Source: Hyphomicrobiales bacterium (GTDB lineage Bacteria; Pseudomonadota; Alphaproteobacteria; Rhizobiales; Rhizobiaceae). Taken from it: 32,893 nucleotides of DNA. Below the pieces are notes generated by a model that worked only from the letters and a program-made list of their open reading frames with translations, did no database searches and had not been told where the DNA came from. Of this stretch, positions 7,835 through 15,282 are shown piece after piece. The stretch lies in contig DUSC01000301.1 in assembly GCA_012842935.1 (NCBI GenBank), positions 1 through 32,893 on the forward strand, in the 5' to 3' direction. The translations under genes were made by a program, and so were the position numbers. Within the stretch, counting starts at the first letter, position 1, and each line of letters begins with the position of its first letter.

Positions 7835-9043
7835 ATGAGACAGACGTGGCGATGGTTCGGGCCGGTCGACAAGGTGACGATCGCCGACGCGCGCCAGGCC
7901 GGCGCGGAGGGGATCGTCTCGGCGTTGCACCACGTGCCCTACGGCGCCGTGTGGACGCGCGCCGAGATCGACCGGCGCAAGCAGGAGGTGGCGAGGACGG
8001 CAGACGGCGCCCCCAGCGGGCTCGCCTGGGAGGTGGTCGAGAGCCTGCCGGTGTCGGAAGCGATCAAGACTCAGACCGGCGACTGGCGGGAGCACATCGC
8101 CAACTACCGGACGTCTCTGGAAAACCTCGCCGCCGAAGGTCTCGAGGTCGTCTGCTACAACTTCATGCCGGTGCTCGACTGGACGCGTACCGACCTCGCC
8201 TGGCGGGTCGGCCACGGCGGCACGACCATGCGCTTCGACCTCGTCGACTTCGTCGTCTTCGACCTCCACATCCTGAAGCGACCGGGCGCCGTGGTGGACT
8301 TCGACGCCGCGCTGCTGGACGAGGCGGCGCGGCGCCACGCGACAATGGGCGATGCGGCGTTGGCGCGGCTCGGGCGCAGCGTCAACGCCGGCCTTCCAGG
8401 GGCCGCCGAGACCGCGTCGCTGGAAGACCTGCGCGCGCAATTGCAGCGCTACGCCGCGATCGATGCCGACCGGTTGCGCCGCTGCTTCGTCGATTTCCTG
8501 TCCGAGGTCGTACCGACCGCGGAGCGTCTCGGCCTGAGGCTCTGCTGCCATCCGGACGATCCGCCCTTCCCGCTGATGGGCCTGCCGCGCATCATGTCGA
8601 CGGAAGACGACTACCGCTACATCCTTTCGGCCGTCGATAGCCCCGCCAACGGCATGACCTTCTGCACGGGCTCGCTCGGCGCCCGCCACGACAACGACCT
8701 GCCGGGGATGGTCCGGCGGTTCGCCGACCGCATCCACTTCGTCCATCTGCGCAACGTATGCAAGGAAGGGACGGCGACGCCTTGCTCCTTCTACGAGGAC
8801 GAACACCTCGCCGGCGACGCCGACATGGTGGCGATCATCGACGCACTGCTCGACGAGGAGGCCCGGCGGCGGCGGGTGGGCCGTGGCGATGCGACCATCC
8901 CGATGCGTCCCGACCACGGCCAAGACATCCTCGACGACCTGAAGCGCGGCGCGCAACCCGGCTATCCGGCGATCGGGCGGCTCAAGGGGCTGGCCGAATT
9001 GCGCGGCGTGGAAAAGGCGCTGGCGGCGGTGAAGACCCGGTAA
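7835..9043 (+). CDS. uxuA: Mannonate dehydratase
   Basis: Converts D-mannonate to 2-keto-3-deoxygluconate in hexuronate catabolism. The 402 residues match the UxuA size (E. coli about 394). Conserved metal and active-site regions are present: CCHPDDPPFP with C238 and H239, FCTGSLGARHDND (276-288) with C277, HFVHLRN (301-307) with H304, and PMRPDHG (357-362+) with D360 and H361. GCGGAG lies 7 bases before the ATG. It is the last gene of the dctPQM-uxuA operon and ends 3 bp from the convergent crotonase gene. Neither a mannonate oxidoreductase (uxuB) nor a KDG kinase is present here, so either mannonate itself is imported or those steps are encoded elsewhere. Confidence 0.95.
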   Translation: MRQTWRWFGPVDKVTIADARQAGAEGIVSALHHVPYGAVWTRAEIDRRKQEVARTADGAPSGLAWEVVESLPVSEAIKTQTGDWREHIANYRTSLENLAAEGLEVVCYNFMPVLDWTRTDLAWRVGHGGTTMRFDLVDFVVFDLHILKRPGAVVDFDAALLDEAARRHATMGDAALARLGRSVNAGLPGAAETASLEDLRAQLQRYAAIDADRLRRCFVDFLSEVVPTAERLGLRLCCHPDDPPFPLMGLPRIMSTEDDYRYILSAVDSPANGMTFCTGSLGARHDNDLPGMVRRFADRIHFVHLRNVCKEGTATPCSFYEDEHLAGDADMVAIIDALLDEEARRRRVGRGDATIPMRPDHGQDILDDLKRGAQPGYPAIGRLKGLAELRGVEKALAAVKTR

Positions 9044-9046
9044 GCC

Positions 9047-9799
9047 TCAGCCCTTCTTGCGCGACATGAAGGCGACGAAGGCGGCCCGCGCCTCATCGGA
9101 CTTCAGCCGGGCGCGGAAATGCTCGCCCTCCTCGCGGATGCGGGCGACGAGCGGCGCCCGGTCACCGCGCATCAGGTCGCGGGCAATCCTCAGCGCCTCC
9201 GGCGGCTTTCCGGCGATTTCGCCGGCAGCGGCGAGGACCGCGGATTCCAGCCCGTCCTCGTCGACTACCGCGTAGATCAGTCCGGCCGCCTTTGCCCGCT
9301 CCGCGGAAAAGCCCTCACCGAGGCCGAGCAGGGCAAATGCCTGCTGGCGGCCGAGAACCTGCGGCGCAAGCAGGCTGGAGCCGGCCTCCGGGACCAGGCC
9401 GAGATCGACGAAGGGCGTGCGGAACACCGTTCGCGGCGTGGCGAAGGTCAGGTCGCAATGCAGGTTGATCGTCGTGCCGATGCCGACCGCGATGCCGTCG
9501 ACGCCCGAAACGATCGGCTTCCTGGAAAGGGCGAGCGCCTGGAGGAAATCCCAGACCTCGGTCCCGCCCTCGCCGCCCTGGGCGACTGCCATGAAGTCGG
9601 AAAGGTCGTTGCCGGAGGAAAATGCGCCCGGCACGCCGAGGAAGACGTGAGCGCGGACCGCGGCGTCCGCATCGCCGTCGACCAGCGCTGCGGCCATCGT
9701 CGCGTACATCACCCGGGTGATGGCGTTCTTCTTGTCGGGGCGGTTCATGCGGATGACCTGGATCGCGCCCCTGCGTTCGACAACGACGTGATCGGTCAC
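9047..9799 (-). CDS. Crotonase-family enoyl-CoA hydratase/isomerase
   Basis: A 250-residue cytoplasmic acyl-CoA enzyme. The two oxyanion-hole regions of the crotonase fold are visible: FSSGNDLSDF (60-69) and DGIAVGIGTTINLHCD (101-116). A third conserved segment is FVDLGLVPEAGSSLL (130-144), with a glutamate at about 138 in the position typical of isomerase-like members rather than classical two-glutamate hydratases. The exact reaction (hydration, double-bond shift or other) cannot be fixed by sequence. It lies 29 bp downstream of an acyl-CoA dehydrogenase gene on the same strand, so a shared role in acyl-CoA oxidation is likely. Confidence 0.9.
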   Translation of the reverse strand: MTDHVVVERRGAIQVIRMNRPDKKNAITRVMYATMAAALVDGDADAAVRAHVFLGVPGAFSSGNDLSDFMAVAQGGEGGTEVWDFLQALALSRKPIVSGVDGIAVGIGTTINLHCDLTFATPRTVFRTPFVDLGLVPEAGSSLLAPQVLGRQQAFALLGLGEGFSAERAKAAGLIYAVVDEDGLESAVLAAAGEIAGKPPEALRIARDLMRGDRAPLVARIREEGEHFRARLKSDEARAAFVAFMSRKKG

Positions 9800-9828
9800 G
9801 ATCCCCTCCCCCGTTTTCTCTGACCGGC

Positions 9829-11607
9829 TCAGCCGGCGACCAGCGCCGCGCCGGCGGCGGCGAGGCTGTCGGCGCCCTCGACGACGCGTTCCTTCAGCGC
9901 CCGGCTTTCGCCGACCATGTTGTCGGCGAAGAACCGGCAGAGCGCGATCCGCTCCGGCGAGGAGCCGGCCAGCGCGCCGCGGGCGAGATAGGCTCCTCCG
10001 GCTGCCAGGGCGAACAGGCGCAGATAGGGTGTGGCGCCGGCGAGCGCGGTCTCCATGCGGCCATCAGCCGTCGCCGCCTGGAGGAAGCGGGTTGCCTCCT
10101 CCAGATCCTCGAGCGCGGCGGCGAGCTTGGCCGGCGCCCGGCCGAGATCGACGGCATTGAAACCGCGCAACGCCTCCACCATCGCCTTCAGCTCGGCGAT
10201 GTAGCCGTGGACGTGCTGTCCGCCCGACTGCGGCAGCTTGCGCGTCACCAGGTCGATCGCCTGGATGCCGTTGGTGCCTTCGTAGATCGGCGCGATGCGC
10301 GCGTCGCGCAGGAGCGAAGCCGCGCCGGTTTCCTCGATGAAGCCCATGCCGCCGTGGATCTGGATACCCATGGACGCGGCCTCGACGCCGATGTCGGTTG
10401 CATAGGCCTTGGCGATCGGGGTGAGGAGGTTGGCGCGCTCCTGCCAGTGGACCGCGCGGCTTCCGTCGGCGGCGCGGGCCATGTCGATGGCGTGTGCGCA
10501 GGCATAGGCGATGGCACGAGAGGTCGCGGTCATCGCCTTCATCGTGAGCAGCGTGCGCTTGACATCGGCGTGGTGGACGATCGGCGCCATGCCCTCGCCG
10601 GCGTAGGAGGCCGCCCTGCCCTGGCGTCGCTCGTTGGCGAAGCCAATCGCTTTCTGCGTCGCCATCTCGGCAATCGCCACACCCTGCATGCCGACCGCAA
10701 GGCGGGCGTTGTTCATCATCGTGAACATGCAGGCCAACCCGCGGTTTTCCTCGCCCACCAGCCAGCCGATGGCTCCGGGCGCCATACCGTCGACGAAGCC
10801 GTCGCCGTAGATCATGGTGCAGGTCGGCGAGGCGTGGATGCCGAGCTTGTGCTCGATCGAGACGCAATGCACGTCGTTGCGCGCGCCGAGCGACCCGTCC
10901 TCCTCGACGAAATACTTCGGCACGAGAAACAGCGAGATGCCGCGCGTCCCGGCCGGCGCGTCGGGCAGGCGCGCCAGAACGAGGTGGACGATGTTGTCGG
11001 TGAAATCGTGCTCGCCGTAGGTAATGAAGATCTTCTGGCCGAAGATGCGGTAGGTGCCGTCGCCGACCGGTTCGGCACGGGCGCGCAGTGCGTTGAGATC
11101 CGAGCCGGCCTGCGGCTCGGTCAGGTTCATCGTGCCCATCCACTCGCCGGAAACGAGCTTTTCAAGATACTTCGCCTTGAGATCGTCGGACGCGTGTTTC
11201 TCGATAGCCTCGGCGGCGCCCATCGTCAGCGTCGGCCCCAACGCGAACGCCATCGAGCCGGAGTTCCACATCTCCAGCGCGGCGACGCCGAGCATCATCG
11301 GCAGCCCCTGCCCGCCGAATTCGAGCGGACCCGAAACCGCGTTCCAGCCGCCCTCGATCCAGCGGCGGTAGGCTTCCTTCCAGCCGGGCGGCGTAGTGAC
11401 GGCTCCGTCCTTCAGGACCGAACCCACCTCGTCGCCGATCTTGTAGAGCGGCGCGATTTCCTCGGCGGCGAAGCGCCCGGCCTCGCGAAGGACGGCATCG
11501 ACAAGGTCGTCGGAAAGATCGGGAAACACGCCGGCGTCGATCGCCGCCTGGAGTCCGACAACATGCCTGAGGGTGAAGGCGATTTCGTCGACTGGAGCGC
11601 GGTACAT
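9829..11607 (-). CDS. Acyl-CoA dehydrogenase, long (about 590 aa) subclass
   Basis: FAD enzyme that introduces the alpha-beta double bond in an acyl-CoA. At 592 residues it belongs to the longer subclass with an additional C-terminal domain, the group that includes DmdC-like (methylmercaptopropionyl-CoA) dehydrogenases. Landmarks are MNLTEPQAGSDLNALRA (160-176) for FAD and substrate binding, VGEENRGLACMF (284-295), QIHGGMGFIEE (416-426) and IYEGTNGIQAIDL (441-453), where E443 is the likely catalytic base. The start at 11607 has GGAAGGA 4-5 bases upstream. A LiuR-like palindrome lies about 80 bp upstream. The crotonase gene follows on the same strand. Substrate chain length or type is not determinable here. 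Confidence 0.93.
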   Translation of the reverse strand: MYRAPVDEIAFTLRHVVGLQAAIDAGVFPDLSDDLVDAVLREAGRFAAEEIAPLYKIGDEVGSVLKDGAVTTPPGWKEAYRRWIEGGWNAVSGPLEFGGQGLPMMLGVAALEMWNSGSMAFALGPTLTMGAAEAIEKHASDDLKAKYLEKLVSGEWMGTMNLTEPQAGSDLNALRARAEPVGDGTYRIFGQKIFITYGEHDFTDNIVHLVLARLPDAPAGTRGISLFLVPKYFVEEDGSLGARNDVHCVSIEHKLGIHASPTCTMIYGDGFVDGMAPGAIGWLVGEENRGLACMFTMMNNARLAVGMQGVAIAEMATQKAIGFANERRQGRAASYAGEGMAPIVHHADVKRTLLTMKAMTATSRAIAYACAHAIDMARAADGSRAVHWQERANLLTPIAKAYATDIGVEAASMGIQIHGGMGFIEETGAASLLRDARIAPIYEGTNGIQAIDLVTRKLPQSGGQHVHGYIAELKAMVEALRGFNAVDLGRAPAKLAAALEDLEEATRFLQAATADGRMETALAGATPYLRLFALAAGGAYLARGALAGSSPERIALCRFFADNMVGESRALKERVVEGADSLAAAGAALVAG

Positions 11608-11687
11608 GACGTCCTTCCCAACGGCCGGTGTGGGGGAAATGGCGCACTCTCGCTAGCGCCTTTTTGCGGGAGGGTCAAACAATTCCT

Positions 11688-11703
11688 TTTACGTAAACGT
11701 CAG
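11688..11703. promoter_or_regulatory. LiuR-like inverted repeat upstream of the acyl-CoA dehydrogenase
   Basis: TTTACGTAAACGTCAG is an inverted repeat (TTTACGT, AA, ACGTcAg; five of seven positions symmetric). It closely resembles the TTTACGT-type palindromes I remember for LiuR-type MerR regulators of branched-chain amino-acid and acyl-CoA degradation in proteobacteria. It lies between the divergent dehydrogenase and CxxC-protein genes, 81 bp from the dehydrogenase start. On the minus strand a TTGACC that could serve as -35 follows at 11673-11678. The match to the regulator is from memory and unverified. Confidence 0.4.
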
Positions 11704-11776
11704 ATTGCTTTCATTGCCTCGGCGTGGGTCCGGAACTACATTCCGGTGACGCGCAGACCGACACGGGACAGTTACA

Positions 11777-12016
11777 ATGCTCGCACGACCGGAACTCAGC
11801 CGCTGCATCGAATGCGGGCAGCCCTACGGCAGCGATCTCTTTCACTATTGGCACGGCAGGATCGAGGACGGCCCGGCCTACTGGTCTGACCGCGGCGTGC
11901 TCTGCTCGCCGCGCTGCGCCGTGGCGCACCACAAGAAGCGCGTCGCGGAAGGAACGGCACGGCAGGAGCCGGCGCCCGATCCGGCGGAGGCGATGGCGCC
12001 GCGCTTCCGGCGCTGA
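11777..12016 (+). CDS. Small conserved CxxC protein of unknown function
   Basis: A 79-residue soluble protein with four cysteines in two pairs: CIECG (residues 10-14) and CSPRC (43-47), plus histidines in FHYWHGR (22-28) and AVAHHKKR (48-55). This spacing suggests a zinc-binding treble-clef or ribbon, a visible feature rather than a proven one. The tail (about 58-79) is Pro/Ala-rich and probably disordered. I recognise similar short proteins in rhizobia, always unnamed. The upstream site is weak (ACGGGAC). It is divergent from the acyl-CoA dehydrogenase and convergent with purD 22 bp away. It could be a nucleic-acid or protein-binding module; no function can be assigned. Confidence 0.75.
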   Translation: MLARPELSRCIECGQPYGSDLFHYWHGRIEDGPAYWSDRGVLCSPRCAVAHHKKRVAEGTARQEPAPDPAEAMAPRFRR

Positions 12017-12038
12017 CGATCGCCCCGCCCGCGGGCGA

Positions 12039-13319
12039 TCAGGCCCCTGCCTTCTCCCGCTCGACCGCACGCCAGCCGATGTCGCGGCGGCAGAAGCCCC
12101 CCGGCCAATCTATTCGATCGACGGCGGCATAGGCCTTCGCCTGCGCCTCGGCCACCGTGCGGCCGGTCGCCGTGACGTTGAGGACGCGACCGCCCGCGGC
12201 GACGAGGTTGCCGTCCTTCAGCGCCGTCCCGGCGTGGAACACTTCGACGCCCCCGGATGCCGCGGCGTCGACGCCGCGGATGACGGAGCCTTTTTCCGGC
12301 GTTCCCGGATAGCCCCTGGCGGCCAATACCACCGTCAGTGCGGCCTCGTCGCGCCAGCGCACCGACATGTGGGCGAGCTGGCCGTCGGCAGCGGCGAGCA
12401 TGAGAACGAGAATGTCGTCCTTGAGGCGCATCATCAGCACCTGGCACTCGGGATCGCCGAAGCGGACGTTGTATTCGATGAGCTTCGGCCCGGCCTCGGA
12501 GATCATCAGGCCGGCGAAGAGTACGCCGGAGAACGGGCAACCCAGGTCGGCCATGCCGCGCATGGTCGGCCCGACGATTTCCTTCATCGTGCGCTCGACC
12601 ATCTCGGGCGTCATCACCGGCGCCGGCGAATAGGCGCCCATGCCCCCCGTGTTGGGGCCGGTGTCGCCATCGCCGACACGCTTGTGGTCCTGCGCGGAGC
12701 CGAAAGGCAGTGCCGTCGCGCCATCGCAAAGGCAGAAGAAGCTCGCCTCCTCGCCTTCGAGAAACTCTTCGACCACCACTTCCGCGCCTGCGGCGCCGAA
12801 CGAGCCGTCGAAACAGGCATCGACGGCCGACAGGGCCTCTTCCAGGCTCATGGCGACGGTCACGCCCTTGCCGGCGGCCAGACCGTCGGCCTTGACGACA
12901 ATCGGCGCGCCTTTTTCGCGGACATAAGCCTTTGCCGCCGCAACGTCCGAGAAGCGGCCGTAGGCGGCGGTCGGGATGCCGTAGCGGGCGCAGAGATCTT
13001 TTGTGAAGCCCTTCGAGCCTTCGAGGCGGGCGGCGGCAGCGGAACCGCCGAAGACGCGGATGCCGGCATCCCTCAGCCGGTCGCCGAGCCCAGCAACCAG
13101 CGGCGCCTCCGGTCCGACGACGACGAGATCGATGCTGCGCTCGCGAGAGAAATCGACGATCGCGCCGTGGTCGTCCGGCGAGATCGGCACCAGTTCCGCC
13201 TCGCCGGCGATTCCCGGATTGCCCGGTGCTGCGTAGAGCTTGGTCAGCAGCGGCGAGGCGGCAATCTTCCAGGCGAGCGCGTGCTCGCGCCCGCCCGAGC
13301 CGATGATAAGTACGTTCAT
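12039..13319 (-). CDS. purD: Phosphoribosylamine--glycine ligase
   Basis: Second step of de novo purine synthesis: ATP-dependent joining of phosphoribosylamine and glycine to give GAR. The 426 residues match PurD. The N terminus [18 protein letters not shown] is the family signature. The ATP-grasp domain includes [16 protein letters not shown] and [12 protein letters not shown], followed by the diagnostic [12 protein letters not shown]. The start is set at ATG 13319, with GAGGGA about 8 bases upstream; the frame stays open to 13478 but the extra residues are not PurD-like. It is divergent from ubiA and monocistronic in this view. Confidence 0.97.
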   Translation of the reverse strand: MNVLIIGSGGREHALAWKIAASPLLTKLYAAPGNPGIAGEAELVPISPDDHGAIVDFSRERSIDLVVVGPEAPLVAGLGDRLRDAGIRVFGGSAAAARLEGSKGFTKDLCARYGIPTAAYGRFSDVAAAKAYVREKGAPIVVKADGLAAGKGVTVAMSLEEALSAVDACFDGSFGAAGAEVVVEEFLEGEEASFFCLCDGATALPFGSAQDHKRVGDGDTGPNTGGMGAYSPAPVMTPEMVERTMKEIVGPTMRGMADLGCPFSGVLFAGLMISEAGPKLIEYNVRFGDPECQVLMMRLKDDILVLMLAAADGQLAHMSVRWRDEAALTVVLAARGYPGTPEKGSVIRGVDAAASGGVEVFHAGTALKDGNLVAAGGRVLNVTATGRTVAEAQAKAYAAVDRIDWPGGFCRRDIGWRAVEREKAGA

Positions 13320-13487
13320 GGCGATTCCCTCGCGCCCTTGATCGCGCCTGCGGTAGGACCGCGATGGCGTAGGGTCAAGGTCGTTCGGTTCCGCTATCGT
13401 CCGTAGTGAATACGGCCGGCCGTGGACAGCGGCCCCAAGCTGGAAACCCCGCTTGACGTCCGCCACCGCCGCTGCCACTCACCCCCC

Positions 13488-14471
13488 ATGGAAACCATCC
13501 AGTCGAAGGCCGCACGCGGCCGGGTCGCCGACGCGCCGAGCGGTCATTGGGTCTACCGGCTGCTGCCGCGGTGGCTGTGGCCCTATGCGCAACTGGCGCG
13601 CTGGGACCGGCCGATCGGATGGTGGCTTCTGCTGTGGCCGTGCTGGTGGTCGGCCGCCCTCGCCGCGGTCGCCTTTGCGCGGCCCGGCGAACCGTTGTCG
13701 ACGCTGCTGCCCCCGCCCGGCCACATCGCGCTCTTCCTCCTCGGCGCCGTCTCGATGCGCGGTGCCGGCTGCACCTACAACGACCTCGTCGACGAGGACA
13801 TCGACTCGAAGGTCGAGCGCACGCGCTCGCGGCCGCTGCCGTCCGGCCAGGTGACGCGGCGTCAGGCGTGGACGTTCCTCGTCCTGCAGGCACTCCTCGG
13901 CCTTGCCGTGCTTCTCCAGTTCAACGACTTCGCCGTGCTACTCGGCATCGCTTCTCTCGCGGTGGTAGCGATCTACCCGTTCATGAAGCGGATCACCAAC
14001 TGGCCCCAGTTCGTGCTCGGCCTGGCCTTCTCCTGGGGCGCGCTGATGGGCTGGGCGGCGGCTTTCGCCGACATCGACGCGCCGGCGGTCCTGCTCTACT
14101 GCGGCTCGATCCTGTGGGTGATCGGCTACGACACGATCTATGCCCACCAGGACAAGGAAGACGACGCGATCGTCGGCGTCCGTTCGACTGCACGGCTGTT
14201 CGGCGCGAATACGAAGTCCTGGTTGGCCGGGCTCTATGGCGGCGCGCTGATGCTGTTCGCGCTGGCTTTCGCCGCAGCCGAGGCGCCATTGCCGGCGCTC
14301 GCCGGCCTCGTGGCGGCCGGAGCGCACATGGCCCGCCAGATCGCCGCGCTCGACATCGACGACCCGGACCAGTGCCTGAGACTGTTCAAGTCCAACAGCG
14401 TTGTCGGCTGGCTGATCTTCGCCGGCCTGTTGGGCGGCGGCGTCTGGCAGGCCCTGAAGCCGCTGGTCTGA
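13488..14471 (+). CDS. ubiA: 4-hydroxybenzoate polyprenyltransferase
   Basis: Membrane prenyltransferase that attaches the polyprenyl chain to 4-hydroxybenzoate in ubiquinone synthesis. It has 327 residues and about eight to nine hydrophobic helices. The first Asp-rich motif NDxxDxxxD is at 98-106 (YNDLVDEDID), and the second is in YDTIYAHQDKEDD (about 205-217). Both bind the Mg-diphosphate. The N-terminal ARWDRPIGWWLLLWPCWWS is strongly typical of UbiA. I chose ATG 13488 because homologues begin near here; the frame is open to a GTG at 13422 and no clear ribosome site exists at either. The prenyl donor could come from the polyprenyl synthase at 24862-25878. Confidence 0.95.
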   Translation: METIQSKAARGRVADAPSGHWVYRLLPRWLWPYAQLARWDRPIGWWLLLWPCWWSAALAAVAFARPGEPLSTLLPPPGHIALFLLGAVSMRGAGCTYNDLVDEDIDSKVERTRSRPLPSGQVTRRQAWTFLVLQALLGLAVLLQFNDFAVLLGIASLAVVAIYPFMKRITNWPQFVLGLAFSWGALMGWAAAFADIDAPAVLLYCGSILWVIGYDTIYAHQDKEDDAIVGVRSTARLFGANTKSWLAGLYGGALMLFALAFAAAEAPLPALAGLVAAGAHMARQIAALDIDDPDQCLRLFKSNSVVGWLIFAGLLGGGVWQALKPLV

Positions 14472-14493
14472 AGACAGCCGGCTTTGGGCCAGC

Positions 14494-15057
14494 TCACTCG
14501 CGGGCGATGATCTCCTGCCCGTCGATGACCAGGCGCATACCCAGCGTCCCGATCTTGCGGCGGGCGAGGAAGCGAGGGCGACGCGCATTTGCCGCGCGGC
14601 CCTGGCGACGCTCGCGGACCGGCGCCTTGCGCACCGCGCCGAGCGATTCCTCCAGCGTACGGGCAATGCCGTCGGCCTCGATGAGCAGCATCGGCAGCCG
14701 ATAGGCCTCCGCCCAGGCGCGCCAGTCGACGGCGACGTCGTCGAGATCGTGGGCGACGAGCAGCGGGACCGAGAGCAGCGGATCGTTGTGCAGCAGTTCC
14801 AGCGTGACGGTGACGTTGCCGTCCTCGTCCTCGAGGGCGCGTGCAGCGACGCCGAGGAAGGCTTTTGCCGGCAGCGCGATGATGGCGGGCACGCCGCTCA
14901 TCTCGAGCCGGCGGCGGACGACGGCGCCCCGCTGGTCGATGGTGAAGGTGACATCGCCGAAGTCGTCCCGGGTAGCGTAGCTGACTACCTGCGGCAGACG
15001 GAACGGGTCGAGACGCATGTTGCGTCCCGCCCAGACTGGCTTCAGTCCGGTGTTCAT
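14494..15057 (-). CDS. DUF6101 family protein
   Basis: A 187-residue cytoplasmic protein without signal peptide or membrane segment. The N-terminal part (LDPFRLPQVVSYATRDDFGDVTFTI) and the central EDEDGNVTVTLELLHNDPLLSVPL are features I recognise from DUF6101, a Rhizobiales family without assigned function. The C-terminal third is very basic (about 140-170, with RKAPVRERRQGRAANARRPRFLARRK), which could bind nucleic acid or acidic phospholipid; this is only inference. AGGAAGG lies 7 bases before the ATG, a good ribosome site. It is convergent with ubiA and stands alone after a 225-bp upstream gap, so it probably has its own promoter. Confidence 0.8.
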   Translation of the reverse strand: MNTGLKPVWAGRNMRLDPFRLPQVVSYATRDDFGDVTFTIDQRGAVVRRRLEMSGVPAIIALPAKAFLGVAARALEDEDGNVTVTLELLHNDPLLSVPLLVAHDLDDVAVDWRAWAEAYRLPMLLIEADGIARTLEESLGAVRKAPVRERRQGRAANARRPRFLARRKIGTLGMRLVIDGQEIIARE

Positions 15058-15282
15058 GGATGTGCCTTCCTGTTACTTCCCGAGAGCCGGTTTTCCGGTC
15101 ATCCCCGAACCGGTATCCCCGGTTTCGTTGGAAGCGACACTAGCGCGCCTTCGTTACCGGGCGGCTTAAGGAGTTCGGTTAAATTTTGCTGATCTCGCAG
15201 ATGGTTATCGGAGTACGACCGGCGATAACGACAAGGAAAGCTTGTTGAACGACAGCTTAATCTTCGCAGGCCGGTCCCTGGA
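15058..15282. other. Intergenic region with two inverted repeats
   Basis: No gene is seen in this 225-bp gap between two minus-strand genes. It holds AACCGG-TATCC-CCGGTT at 15108-15124, 51 bp upstream of the DUF6101 start, a possible operator or leader hairpin. It also holds GTTATCG (15204-15210) with CGATAAC (15223-15229), spaced by 12 bp, about 54 bp beyond the stop of the upstream oxidase gene. The second could form a 7-bp hairpin in the oxidase transcript, but without a U tract. An A/T-rich patch (15179-15188) lies between them. Confidence 0.4.

Noticed and set aside
10207-11889. 560-codon plus-strand frame across the acyl-CoA dehydrogenase gene
   Set aside because: It runs antisense to a fully conserved enzyme; long antisense frames are normal in DNA this GC-rich, and the translation shows no known motif.
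11724-13406. 560-codon plus-strand frame opposite purD
   Set aside because: Antisense to a complete PurD and overlapping the CxxC gene in another frame; no coding features.
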